Source: Phoronis australis
Taxonomy: Eukaryota > Phoronida > Phoronidae
DNA length: 64,000 nt
Assembly: GCA_002633005.1 (NCBI GenBank)
Contig: NMRA01000116.1
Location: 504,521-568,520 of the forward strand
Direction: 5' to 3'
The notes under the pieces were generated by a model that worked only from the letters and a program-made list of their open reading frames with translations, ran no database searches and was not told the origin of the DNA. Positions 59,201-64,000 of the stretch are shown one piece after another. Each line of letters begins with the position of its first letter. The first letter of the stretch is position 1. Position numbers and translations under genes: made by a program.

Positions 59201-62200
59201 CTGGTTCTCAGAGTCCTAAATTAACTAGCTTCAGCCACACTGTGCATTCTTTCAAGCCAGACTAATCCTACCTGCACAGATTTTTAATGGCAGTATCCCT
59301 TATCTCCTCAAATCCAGCCACTATTTTATTCTTCATCTTAGACTGCCCACAGGTGGCACCGTCATCATTAACACTGATCCCGATGTTCCCCATTCGCTTC
59401 TCTGGTGTACTGTGTTTATTAAGCTGTGACAGTAGAGGTGACGGGTGCATGAGAAAGTCACGCAGCGCCACCACCATCGTGTTGGAGCTTGTTGGAAACT
59501 TTTCAGCCAGTCGACCCAGCACCTAGGGCAGAGAAAGAGAGCTACACTCTGGAGTGTACCTTGGATCATACGACGGTACACGATCATATAAACTGTACCA
59601 TAGTACATAACCAACACTAAATTAAAATTATAGTAGATTATGTCCTATTTTGTCAATAAGCCAAGCAAAATAGAGATATCTTTTGAAAGTTTGAGTGACT
59701 CCTTGACAAAATGCTATAAGCGTTTTTATTAGTTGCACTTAAACATTCAATAAATGGGCACTGCAGATAGAATAGGTAAAGCTCACAAAATGCTAAATAA
59801 ACTAGTAAGTTCACGCAATGGATGGCTTGACATTGACTAAGTTATGCTAAGAACAGGCCATCTTTAAATCACATGATTAACTGTAGAAAAGGTTAACTAT
59901 ATATCACATGATTAACTAGGGAATGTTCACCAGTATGGTGATGTTCATTTGATGAAGGTGTCACATAGTCTGTATTCATGTGATTCTATAGGTAGGACAG
60001 TTGCTTCACGAGCGCCACCTAGTGAAGTTTCTCATCACATACTCACCTCTAAGCACACAAGGATCAACGGCTGTTGAGCCATCACAGCTCGATAGTCATG
60101 CTTGTGTGAATGTAGCTTGTCAGAGATTCTACTCAGGAGCAAATGCTCTGCCTCTGTAAGTACATAAAAGGACAGCTACGTTTGGTAGAAATCTTGACAA
60201 CTTCAAAATATTTTGTAACTAAAACACGGAAAAATGAAACGCTATCTGAGAAAGGGGATTAGTTTGTAAAAAGGAATGTAATTACCTCGTTCATCGCGAA
60301 CAGCCCACATCAACAGCTCAACACAGACAGCACTGATAGCCACGTGAACGACAAGGAAAGAATTGTGCTTTACACTGTTACAACTAGTTAGTTCATCCTG
60401 GCACTTGCGATATATCAGACGTACAAACTCTTGAACCTCTTTAGTGAAGCTCAATGGAAGATCTGAAATGAGACTACAGCAGTGGACAAGGAAAATATGA
60501 ACTCTACACGCCAGTCTGACTTCCTTACAATGAATTCACATTCTAAGAGTAATCACATAAAAGGTTTTGTATATCTGAAATTGCCAGTAGAGTATTATCT
60601 TAAAAAACTTCTAATCTGATAAAAGGCCACATTACAGTAAAAATTTTCTTAATTTTGGGACATACAAACTCACGCAAAAATTAAATTTCCTCGATTCTGG
60701 ACAAGGGCGACTTTGGCATTCACCATATTTGTAAAAGTTCGGACAATGTGTTTTCAATTTATAGAATGTGTAATTTTGCAGTCTTTCTGGTGATTCTTCA
60801 ACTTGCAACGGCCAATACTGTCTACTTCTAAAATTTGGGACAAGCTCCAACTTTGAGCAAACTAATTTAATAATTTTGCACTCTACCAAAGTGGAGTTTT
60901 TACTGTGGACGAGTTAGCGTTCTTAATTTACAAGTCAGAAAGTAAATTACATTATGGACCGTGACAAGTCAAGGCTGCCTAATGAATCTTAACAACCGCA
61001 CCTTTGTGGTGATACAATAAATCCCGCAAAAGTGTCATCAACACCAATGTCAGTGTGTCCCCGAATGTCTTGTACGGAAATCGTCTCTGGACATTCTGAA
61101 ACAAACAAGCAGCCAATTCAGGGATATCTCGACAACAACCATCACGATTACTTCCTCAAAAAGCTTAACTCGATCAAGCTTGGGCACACCTAGTGATGAG
61201 TCACTTTTTTACTTTACTTTCCAGCCTGCGGTATTCTTGAGTAATATTGGTCAAGCTTGAAGAATTTTCCAACCTTGAACCCTTCTAGTTTGTTTGAATA
61301 GTGTTTGCCAACGTCTCTAATTCACACAGACTTGAACTGTGGCTAAATATTTTAAAATAGTCACGTTTAAGACAAAAAGCATGCAAAGTGAACACAAATA
61401 TCGACCAGAAGCAGAAATGCCATTTTCCTTACCCCAACAATACCAGCACAAAATCCATCTAATACGTCCAGAAGATCTTTATTCAACATTTTCTTAGCCT
61501 ACAACAAAAAACAAATTAAAACTTTTGAAAATGCTGTCACATTATCTCACAGAATAAAAACTGCAGATTTCTCATTGGCCTGAGTACACGATAATAAGTT
61601 ACCGCTTGGTTAAAACTGAGAACCAGTTTGTTGCATCTCATTCAATGGAAAAAACTGGTTCTCAAAATGTGAGACCCCTGTAGGTGACTACTGTCACAAG
61701 ACTAATAAAACAACCTTAGGAAACACTAACCTGAGCAAGCACAATTTGTAGCTGGGGCCTCGTCAGACTGATTCGATGTGATGTCCTACTTTTCTTGATA
61801 CTTAGAAAACTAGACGCAGTCTTATTGAAGTAGAAAAACGACCTTTCCTCTTCCAACTCTTCAGTGGTGTTAGTCAGCGATTCGTGTCGAGCAATAGGCA
61901 CTGGTGATATTGAACGTTCACGTCGTCTTGTTTGCGACACCAAATCACTATCTTCATCCGGTACAAAATCGTCAATAACCAATTTGGGGAGGATCGGTCG
62001 AAAGTTGGAAAATGATTTCTTGGTTGCTTCAGAAATGGTCTTACTGGTTGGATGATGGTCAACTAACACAGGGAAGAGATGACATAACAGGGGGGTGCCA
62101 TCGTGCGAAGACCGTCCGAGTGACCTTGACATTCCCAGAAGCACAGGAATGATTGATGTACACAAGACATCTGTAAAAATTTAAAAACACTCATCTAAAG

Positions 62201-63898
62201 AAGTCAAAAACACCAAGTGAGAGACAGGGAATTTTGTTATATTTAACAACAAAATACTTTTGCATGAAAAGGTCTGCTTACAAATCAACAGCAAATCTAT
62301 CAGCTTACGAAAGACCTAATTTGTTACCACTGCTTCAGGATGTCAAACAATATTAATTACAAACAATTGAAACTACTGCATTCATTAATACAGTAATTAC
62401 CAGACTGGAAATTCTAAGAAACAAGTGCAACTTTCAATTTCATGTAGAAACAAAAAGACCAACAAAAAAAACTTACTACCAAAAAAGAAAACTAAACATA
62501 TTTTACCTTTTTGTCAGTATCTGTTAGTATTTAGGACTGATGAAAAACTGAATACAACTACAACTTATAGAAAAGTCAATGGTGAATATGATGGGGTTTT
62601 AGTAAAGGCTAATCAAATTAAGTGATTTGAGTTAGATATGGACTGAGGAATTTGTGCACAAAAGCGATACTGTCAAAAGGATAAGTTGCTACAAACTTGT
62701 CCTCTCAGCGACTTACATAATCTCCTGGCAACCACCTGTCCCTCTCCATTATCTGAATTAAACTACACAAGTCAAAACCAAAGCTGACTAACATTATTTA
62801 ACATACAACAACACAGAGTAATTTAAGAACAAGAACAAAAAAACCCCAACATTTGCGTCTAAAGAAGGAAACGTAACTCCGTGTAAATTAGTCGCTGAAG
62901 AGCCATTATAGATTGAATAGGGAAAGTAGTGTAAGGCATCATATAAGTCAGCATAATTAAACCATTCAAATTAAAAAATGTCTTATTATAACAAATGACC
63001 CTTATTCACTGGAGTCTGCAAGGTGTAATGATAAAGTACGTGTTTCAAAGACGTACCTTTAGTTTCCTTAGTTTTGTCTGTGCAGCCTTGACACAGGGTA
63101 CACAGATTTTGGAAAACATCCAACTGAGTGGCCACAATCTAGAAGACAAGGAAGTTCAGATTTCAAAGAAATCTCAAAAAAGGAAGCTCAGTAATACAGC
63201 GCTCACATTTGGAATTGCTACGAGAAGGCAGATTGAAAATCTGAGGCCTACTCCAAATCAATTTTGGCATTTTTCTATTTCTGCTTCACTATATTCGTAC
63301 AACAAATTCAATTATCAAAACTGACTAGTGCTGCGCATATCCATACCTCATCCCCAACTTTCAGCAAAATTCTTGAAGTCATTTCCCCAAGAATTAACGT
63401 CAAGAATTTCTTGTTAGAAAGAGGAACGACCGAAGAGGATGTCACGGTAGCCACTCAGTCCCAAAACTCATATCACTGTGACAATTTCAACAATTCTGAC
63501 GTTTTAAGGTATTTAATTAAGATTTTTCAGCCATCTTGGATGTAGAAATCTATACTTTTATATGGCTTGAAAACGAACATTTTTGAAACTTCATTTGATA
63601 AAATGTAAAAGGAGGACAGTAACAAAAAACACTTTGGTATCTCTACAGAAGTACAGTGTTTAAAAGATCAAATCTAGATAGCTGAGAATTCTCAAAGGAA
63701 AAACACACCTCTTGCAATGGATACACAGAGCTGCTGAATGTTTCCAAAAACAGTTTAATGCACTACGTACAGCAAACTTTCACTGCTGTTGGTTAAGAAC
63801 AAGGAGACTTACTGTTTCTTGGTGCTTTGGATACTTGTGAGCAATGTCACAGAGCAATGTATTCAAGGAGAAGCTGAAACACTCAGACACAGGCAACT
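32068..63898 (-). CDS. PI4KA: PI4KA, phosphatidylinositol 4-kinase III alpha (gene span, N-terminus off the right edge)
   Basis: Phosphorylates phosphatidylinositol to PI4P, chiefly at the plasma membrane, in a complex with TTC7, FAM126 and the palmitoylated anchor EFR3. Forty-four exons on the minus strand all have GT-AG boundaries and matching phases, giving about 1,993 residues to a natural stop; human PI4KA has about 2,100. An alpha-solenoid fills most of it. A helical region includes [14 protein letters not shown] (in-window residue about 600). The kinase domain starts near residue 1643: [19 protein letters not shown]-site lysine in ACIFKVGDD (about 1741), catalytic loop KDRHNGN (Asp about 1848), HIDFG (about 1866). 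The C-terminus YQNEIPY is the conserved end. All catalytic residues are present. Several exon edges carry local tandem duplications, listed separately. Confidence 0.97.
32753..32912 (-). CDS. PI4KA: PI4KA window exon 43: activation loop
   Basis: The Asp of DFG is split G|AT across the intron. It encodes [31 protein letters not shown] and GYLAV. The DFG plus SSPGGN activation segment is the type III PI4K signature. Confidence 0.97.
33398..33518 (-). CDS. PI4KA: PI4KA window exon 42: catalytic loop
   Basis: Phase 0 in, G of Asp out. It encodes [20 protein letters not shown], then [26 protein letters not shown] carries the catalytic aspartate and asparagine. Confidence 0.97.
34222..34347 (-). 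CDS. PI4KA: PI4KA window exon 41
   Basis: 126 nt, phase 0 to 0. It encodes [28 protein letters not shown] and [11 protein letters not shown], the kinase segment between hinge and catalytic loop. Confidence 0.97.
34605..34709 (-). CDS. PI4KA: PI4KA window exon 40: hinge region, with duplicated acceptor
   Basis: 105 nt, phase 0 to 0. It encodes [35 protein letters not shown]. The first 30-odd nt and the acceptor are repeated exactly 45 bp upstream (see 34678-34767). Using the upstream acceptor would add 15 codons ending in TAG, so only the acceptor at 34710 is productive. Confidence 0.95.
34678..34767 (-). repeat. 45-bp tandem duplication across a splice acceptor
   Basis: Two perfect 45-bp copies include intron end, acceptor (ttgtag) and exon 40 start (GACATGCTGGCC). 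The second, upstream copy supplies a competing acceptor at 34755. In that reading frame the original ...TTGTAG becomes an in-frame stop. Confidence 0.9.
35562..35733 (-). CDS. PI4KA: PI4KA window exon 39: ATP-site lysine
   Basis: Completes Ser (AG|T), then [20 protein letters not shown], a Lys/Ser-rich variable loop ([12 protein letters not shown]), then [15 protein letters not shown]. The lysine of IFK is the ATP-binding residue. The loop is shorter than in the human protein. Confidence 0.95.
35937..36062. repeat. Small hairpin (MITE-like) element, PI4KA copy 1
   Basis: Arms of about 55 bp pair from tactgggtaatagactgat through gagaaccagtt to aactggatctc and the complementary end. The same core (gagaaccagtt..., loop gatgcctgttatt.agtgga on the other strand) recurs at about 49752-49800 and 61612-61668. 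It lies in the intron upstream of exon 39. Confidence 0.8.
36110..36253 (-). CDS. PI4KA: PI4KA window exon 38: kinase N-lobe start
   Basis: Two bases of Arg carried in, two of Ser out. It encodes [20 protein letters not shown] and [20 protein letters not shown], then VPMQ. CYLPSNP marks the beginning of the kinase fold. Confidence 0.97.
37180..37259. repeat. 18-bp tandem repeat, about 4.4 copies
   Basis: Unit acacaaaacacccacaga, nearly perfect. The period is a multiple of three, so it produces a repetitive but meaningless open frame. It lies in the intron between exons 37 and 38. Confidence 0.9.
37358..37487 (-). CDS. PI4KA: PI4KA window exon 37
   Basis: Pro split C|CT on entry. It encodes [35 protein letters not shown] and TNVSGII, leaving AG of Arg. 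Donor gttggt is weak. ITGSL.GPA..FY.REF.FF is a conserved block before the kinase domain. Confidence 0.95.
38014..38134 (-). CDS. PI4KA: PI4KA window exon 36
   Basis: Phase 0 in, one base out. It encodes [47 protein letters not shown].(I/L)WNMKTN is a conserved helical-domain block. Confidence 0.97.
39285..39338 (-). CDS. PI4KA: PI4KA window exon 35 (54 nt)
   Basis: 18 codons, phase 0 to 0: [31 protein letters not shown] is strongly conserved in type III PI 4-kinases. Skipping would stay in frame. Confidence 0.97.
39703..39828 (-). CDS. PI4KA: PI4KA window exon 34
   Basis: 42 codons, phase 0 to 0: [20 protein letters not shown], then [22 protein letters not shown]. The PPHPLTAQ block is conserved. 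Confidence 0.97.
40586..40718 (-). CDS. PI4KA: PI4KA window exon 33
   Basis: Completes Arg (AG|G), then [36 protein letters not shown] and EADAPE; phase 0 out at donor gtactg. [15 protein letters not shown] is a family block. Confidence 0.95.
40970..41051 (-). pseudogene. Decayed 82-bp tandem copy of the end of exon 32
   Basis: Repeats the last part of exon 32 with its donor at 82-bp period, about 85% identical. It would read [25 protein letters not shown] and still ends in gtatgt. Reading from exon 32 into it meets TGA after four codons past the real donor, so it cannot extend the exon. I regard it as a non-functional duplicate. Confidence 0.8.
41065..41246 (-). CDS. PI4KA: PI4KA window exon 32
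   Basis: Phase 0 in (acceptor ctgttcaag), AG of Arg out. It encodes [20 protein letters not shown], then [20 protein letters not shown] and [14 protein letters not shown].(A/T)WYNP and the L.P(A/M)R end are family landmarks. Confidence 0.95.
41786..41868 (-). CDS. PI4KA: PI4KA window exon 31
   Basis: 83 nt; two bases of Gly in, phase 0 out: [27 protein letters not shown]. Basic Y(I/M)KRR.L.LSLL is conserved. Confidence 0.95.
42267..42434 (-). CDS. PI4KA: PI4KA window exon 30: Ser/Thr-rich linker
   Basis: 168 nt, phase 1 to 1. It encodes [20 protein letters not shown], then [15 protein letters not shown] and STYSKRSS. It is poorly conserved, as the corresponding human segment is. Assignment rests on phase and on [14 protein letters not shown] resembling the human linker. 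Confidence 0.88.
42545..42589 (-). CDS. PI4KA: PI4KA window exon 29 (45 nt)
   Basis: Small exon, phase 1 to 1, completing Asp (G|AT), then [14 protein letters not shown]. Not clearly conserved by itself, but both splice sites are good and it is the only phase-consistent link between exons 28 and 30. Confidence 0.75.
42590..47698 (-). other. Largest PI4KA intron in the window (5.1 kb)
   Basis: Contains a TIR element (43665-43972), a repeat rich in aagcgcc/aaacgccc words at about 44465-44560 related to sequence near 58560-58670, a short CA run near 45070, and otherwise AT-rich sequence. No additional conserved exon is visible, and phases join across it. Confidence 0.7.
43665..43972. mobile_element. 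Non-autonomous TIR element, 308 bp
   Basis: Terminal inverted repeats of about 43 bp (gatcaagtttgagtctaata then ctggaata.aaacttacaaa) differ at one position apart from the inner edge. The interior is more GC-rich than its surroundings, contains a small gtccg/cggac hairpin, and has no transposase. No clear target-site duplication is visible. MITE-like. Confidence 0.8.
47699..47826 (-). CDS. PI4KA: PI4KA window exon 28
   Basis: Completes Ser (AG|T), then [42 protein letters not shown]; one base out. (F/C)PTQ...L..DI and FW..M.SDKKY align with the family. Confidence 0.95.
48095..48202 (-). CDS. PI4KA: PI4KA window exon 27
   Basis: Completes Gln (CA|G), then [35 protein letters not shown], leaving AG of Ser. 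LGLSLL.D..P..T...VLRE(K/R)(I/V)Y is the family pattern. Confidence 0.97.
48664..48815 (-). CDS. PI4KA: PI4KA window exon 26
   Basis: Phase 0 in, CA of Gln out. It encodes [33 protein letters not shown] and [21 protein letters not shown] and M.RHVAA.GPR are conserved. Confidence 0.97.
48987..49056 (-). repeat. tRNA-derived SINE relic or pseudo-tRNA
   Basis: The minus strand has an A-box-like agtagttaaggct, then a perfect TPsiC-like arm TGAGA-GTTCAAG-TCTCA (49011-48995). The acceptor stem does not close. Lies in the intron upstream of exon 26. Confidence 0.5.
49569..49727 (-). CDS. PI4KA: PI4KA window exon 25
   Basis: 53 codons, phase 0 to 0: [54 protein letters not shown](M/L).EMA..W..T, DPL.AS and PHYIW are family landmarks. 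The acceptor is 20 bp from a hairpin element (49752-49800). Confidence 0.97.
49752..49800. repeat. Small hairpin element, PI4KA copy 2
   Basis: agaaccggttt and aaactggttct flank gatgcctgttattgagtgga. Same family as 35937-36062 and 61612-61668. It occupies the branch-point and pyrimidine-tract neighbourhood of exon 25. Confidence 0.75.
49931..50058 (-). CDS. PI4KA: PI4KA window exon 24
   Basis: Two bases of Gly in, phase 0 out: [38 protein letters not shown]. (Q/H)LLH.LCW.P...F.E..ME...ACWEWLL is strongly conserved. Confidence 0.97.
50583..50825. repeat. 39-bp minisatellite next to exon 23, about 4-6 copies
   Basis: Unit tttgaacagtggttaccag then tgagagtatatagtacacac, at 50583, 50622, 50661 and 50701, with degenerate copies at 50781 and about 50811. 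Exon 23 itself contains the similar cacactctgaacagtgac at about 50874-50890. Confidence 0.85.
50839..51001 (-). CDS. PI4KA: PI4KA window exon 23
   Basis: Phase 0 in, G of Gly out. It encodes [20 protein letters not shown], then [18 protein letters not shown]. The (V/I)YGM start and the alpha-helical pattern match; overall identity is modest. Confidence 0.93.
51193..51285 (-). CDS. PI4KA: PI4KA window exon 22
   Basis: 31 codons, phase 0 to 0: [31 protein letters not shown]. Only the GGC frame is open. The F....LR..Y.G. end corresponds to the family; the start is variable. Confidence 0.9.
51501..51710 (-). CDS. PI4KA: PI4KA window exon 21
   Basis: 70 codons, phase 0 to 0: [54 protein letters not shown](A/S)A.C..I(L/M)QEAMKWAP is a clear family signature. 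Confidence 0.97.
52168..52333 (-). CDS. PI4KA: PI4KA window exon 20
   Basis: Completes Arg (AG|A), then [31 protein letters not shown] and [10 protein letters not shown]; phase 0 out. FPHLLW...[10 protein letters not shown] is invariant-like. Confidence 0.97.
52926..53050 (-). CDS. PI4KA: PI4KA window exon 19
   Basis: Phase 0 in, AG of Arg out: [62 protein letters not shown] is nearly identical to the human block. Confidence 0.97.
53779..53849 (-). CDS. PI4KA: PI4KA window exon 18 (71 nt)
   Basis: Two bases of Gly in, phase 0 out: [23 protein letters not shown]. Donor gtatgt. Its 5' edge seeds the adjacent minisatellite (53850-54380). Confidence 0.95.
53850..54380. repeat. 42-bp minisatellite derived from the exon 18 acceptor region
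   Basis: Six to seven good copies of cacatcactcattgtaaatt then atggtaagttaccaaaaacctg run to about 54165. Longer degenerate units to about 54380 also contain ggatacactgccacat, the start of exon 18. Each unit, read on the minus strand, carries an acceptor-like tgcag. Confidence 0.85.
54482..54564 (-). CDS. PI4KA: PI4KA window exon 17
   Basis: Completes Arg (AG|A), then [27 protein letters not shown]; leaves G of Gly. F.Y(L/F)(E/Q)D.AI.KDK(S/A)GM matches the family. Confidence 0.96.
54895..55028 (-). CDS. PI4KA: PI4KA window exon 16
   Basis: Phase 0 in, AG of Arg out: [47 protein letters not shown] and YLLSVYRLE-type blocks are diagnostic. Confidence 0.97.
55326..55456 (-). CDS. PI4KA: PI4KA window exon 15
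   Basis: Two bases of Gly in, phase 0 out: [20 protein letters not shown], then [29 protein letters not shown](A/S)TKSPLL and LQYNSAM.NDTV are near-identical to human. Confidence 0.97.
55744..55852 (-). CDS. PI4KA: PI4KA window exon 14
   Basis: Phase 0 in, G of Gly out at donor gttagt: [48 protein letters not shown](V/L)MGFA is a family block. Confidence 0.97.
56565..56775 (-). CDS. PI4KA: PI4KA window exon 13: conserved helical region
   Basis: Completes Arg (AG|A), then [40 protein letters not shown], then [17 protein letters not shown]; phase 0 out. [15 protein letters not shown] and [12 protein letters not shown] are among the most conserved stretches outside the kinase domain. Confidence 0.97.
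57178..57275 (-). CDS. PI4KA: PI4KA window exon 12
   Basis: Phase 0 in, AG of Arg out: [36 protein letters not shown]...F..IS..SS..AY and YRH across the junction agree with the family. Confidence 0.95.
57746..57929 (-). CDS. PI4KA: PI4KA window exon 11
   Basis: Completes Ser (TC|A), then [66 protein letters not shown].(I/V)LQI.QQKFC.PPS.LDVLI.DQLGC is diagnostic. Confidence 0.97.
58822..58917 (-). CDS. PI4KA: PI4KA window exon 10
   Basis: 96 nt, two bases carried in and two out: [31 protein letters not shown]. (C/R).(K/R)AGL..D...V.AFLAS.SNRLY matches. Confidence 0.96.
59272..59522 (-). CDS. PI4KA: PI4KA window exon 9
   Basis: Phase 0 in, AG of Arg out: [37 protein letters not shown], then [22 protein letters not shown] and LRDFL..PSP.L..L are clear matches. 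The middle ([13 protein letters not shown]) is variable. Confidence 0.97.
60011..60026 (-). promoter_or_regulatory. CTCF-type motif in a PI4KA intron
   Basis: The reverse complement TTCACTAGGTGGCGCT matches the CTCF core with one mismatch (T for the first C). It lies in the intron between exons 8 and 9. Confidence 0.3.
60047..60153 (-). CDS. PI4KA: PI4KA window exon 8
   Basis: Completes Glu (G|AG), then [35 protein letters not shown]; phase 0 out. LL.RI..KL.......V...P.(I/V)L.CLE joins LGRLAEKFP of exon 9. Confidence 0.94.
60286..60462 (-). CDS. PI4KA: PI4KA window exon 7
   Basis: Completes Asp (G|AT), then [53 protein letters not shown]; leaves G of Glu. The CNS..HNS(F/Y)LVVHVA stretch fits the family. 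Confidence 0.94.
60690..60890 (-). repeat. Interspersed repeat, CCCH-knuckle-like relic, copy 2
   Basis: Homologous to 6025-6250. The minus strand reads [20 protein letters not shown] in an 85-codon open frame. It lies in the intron between exons 6 and 7. See that entry. Confidence 0.5.
61002..61095 (-). CDS. PI4KA: PI4KA window exon 6
   Basis: Phase 0 in, G of Asp out at donor gtgcgg: [35 protein letters not shown].(S/T)F.DT...L...LRD is the family pattern. Confidence 0.93.
61433..61498 (-). CDS. PI4KA: PI4KA window exon 5 (66 nt)
   Basis: 22 codons, phase 0 to 0: [22 protein letters not shown]. Weakly conserved, but sites and phases fit both neighbours. Confidence 0.85.
61612..61668. repeat. 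Small hairpin element, PI4KA copy 3
   Basis: tgagaaccagttt and aaactggttctca flank gttgcatctcattcaatgga. Third member of the hairpin family (35937-36062, 49752-49800), in the intron between exons 4 and 5, about 65 bp from the exon 4 donor. Confidence 0.75.
61731..62170 (-). CDS. PI4KA: PI4KA window exon 4 (440 nt)
   Basis: Largest exon here. Completes one codon with AT, then [20 protein letters not shown], a linker with [18 protein letters not shown], and [15 protein letters not shown]; phase 0 out at donor gttagt. The LLG..R(A/S)(M/L)GRS block supports PI4KA. The Arg/Ser-rich middle is poorly conserved and could be phospho-regulated. Confidence 0.92.
62717..62752 (-). CDS. PI4KA: PI4KA window exon 3 (36-nt microexon)
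   Basis: Completes Asp (G|AT), then [11 protein letters not shown] and one base of Tyr. The acceptor tttaattcag and donor gtaagt are good. It is the only short segment between exons 2 and 4 that keeps phase. Skipping would remain in frame. Confidence 0.75.
63057..63138 (-). CDS. PI4KA: PI4KA window exon 2
   Basis: Phase 0 in, G of Asp out: [27 protein letters not shown]. Helical repeat with L..LC.LC. Assigned by order, phase and splice sites. Confidence 0.85.
63813..63898 (-). CDS. PI4KA: PI4KA window exon 1 (first visible, not the true first)
   Basis: Acceptor tttttctag, two bases of Glu in, phase 0 out: [28 protein letters not shown]. Upstream exons coding roughly the first 100 residues should lie beyond 64000. 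Confidence 0.85.
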
Positions 63899-64000
63899 CT
63901 AGAAAAAGAAACATAGGGTGCAGCTAACAACCTGTTTTACCCATTTAATGGTTTTCTTCTTAAGTTTCCACATAATGTTATTTTGATTGAGAAGTGAACT

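Noticed and set aside
4811-63898. The idea that the three genes form a functional cluster for palmitoylation-dependent PI4KA recruitment
   Set aside because: EFR3, the PI4KA anchor, is palmitoylated, but nothing in the sequence links this ZDHHC to it. Conserved ancestral linkage explains the adjacency more simply.

Overview
The window is nuclear DNA of an animal with intron-rich genes: AT-rich, GT-AG introns, short exons, many degenerate repeats, and no operons, ribosome-binding sites or CRISPR arrays. Two places hold near-identical, SNP-bearing copies of one segment joined by a single N. The copies differ by about 1-3%, as expected when both haplotypes of a highly heterozygous individual fail to merge in assembly. 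With repeat content unlike vertebrates, this suggests a marine invertebrate with a large population. The phylum cannot be fixed from the sequence.

Three conserved protein-coding genes account for nearly all convincing coding sequence. (1) Positions 4811-19840, plus strand: a ZDHHC5/ZDHHC8-type palmitoyltransferase. Seven exons are visible and the first coding exon is missing, probably upstream of the window. It has DHHC, TTxE and a C-terminal PDZ ligand (YEVSV). One of its introns has the signature of a U12-type (minor spliceosome) intron. (2) Positions 26182-29924, plus strand: ZMAT5, the U11/U12-20K protein of the minor spliceosome, complete in three exons (164 aa). (3) Positions 63898-32068, minus strand: PI4KA, phosphatidylinositol 4-kinase III alpha. 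Forty-four consecutive exons, all consistent in phase, give about 1,993 residues up to the natural stop. The first roughly 100 residues lie beyond the right edge.

Layout: 1-4810 non-coding with a minisatellite and a haplotype duplication; 4811-19840 ZDHHC exons in long repeat-bearing introns; 19841-26181 3'UTR and intergenic DNA with a foldback element and a 252-bp N gap; 26182-29924 ZMAT5; 29925-32067 a convergent 3' intergenic zone with opposed poly(A) signals about 30 bp apart; 32068-63898 PI4KA.

How the genes relate: ZDHHC5/8 anchors membrane proteins by S-acylation, PI4KA makes plasma-membrane PI4P, and ZMAT5 serves U12 splicing. In humans ZDHHC8 and PI4KA lie at 22q11.21 and ZMAT5 at 22q12, so the cluster probably preserves an ancient linkage group rather than a functional unit. 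I saw no new defence or mobile system. The most interesting signals are the U12 intron beside a U12 splicing gene, recurrent tandem duplications of PI4KA exon edges (one duplicates a splice acceptor together with an in-frame stop), and a small hairpin element present three times in PI4KA introns.
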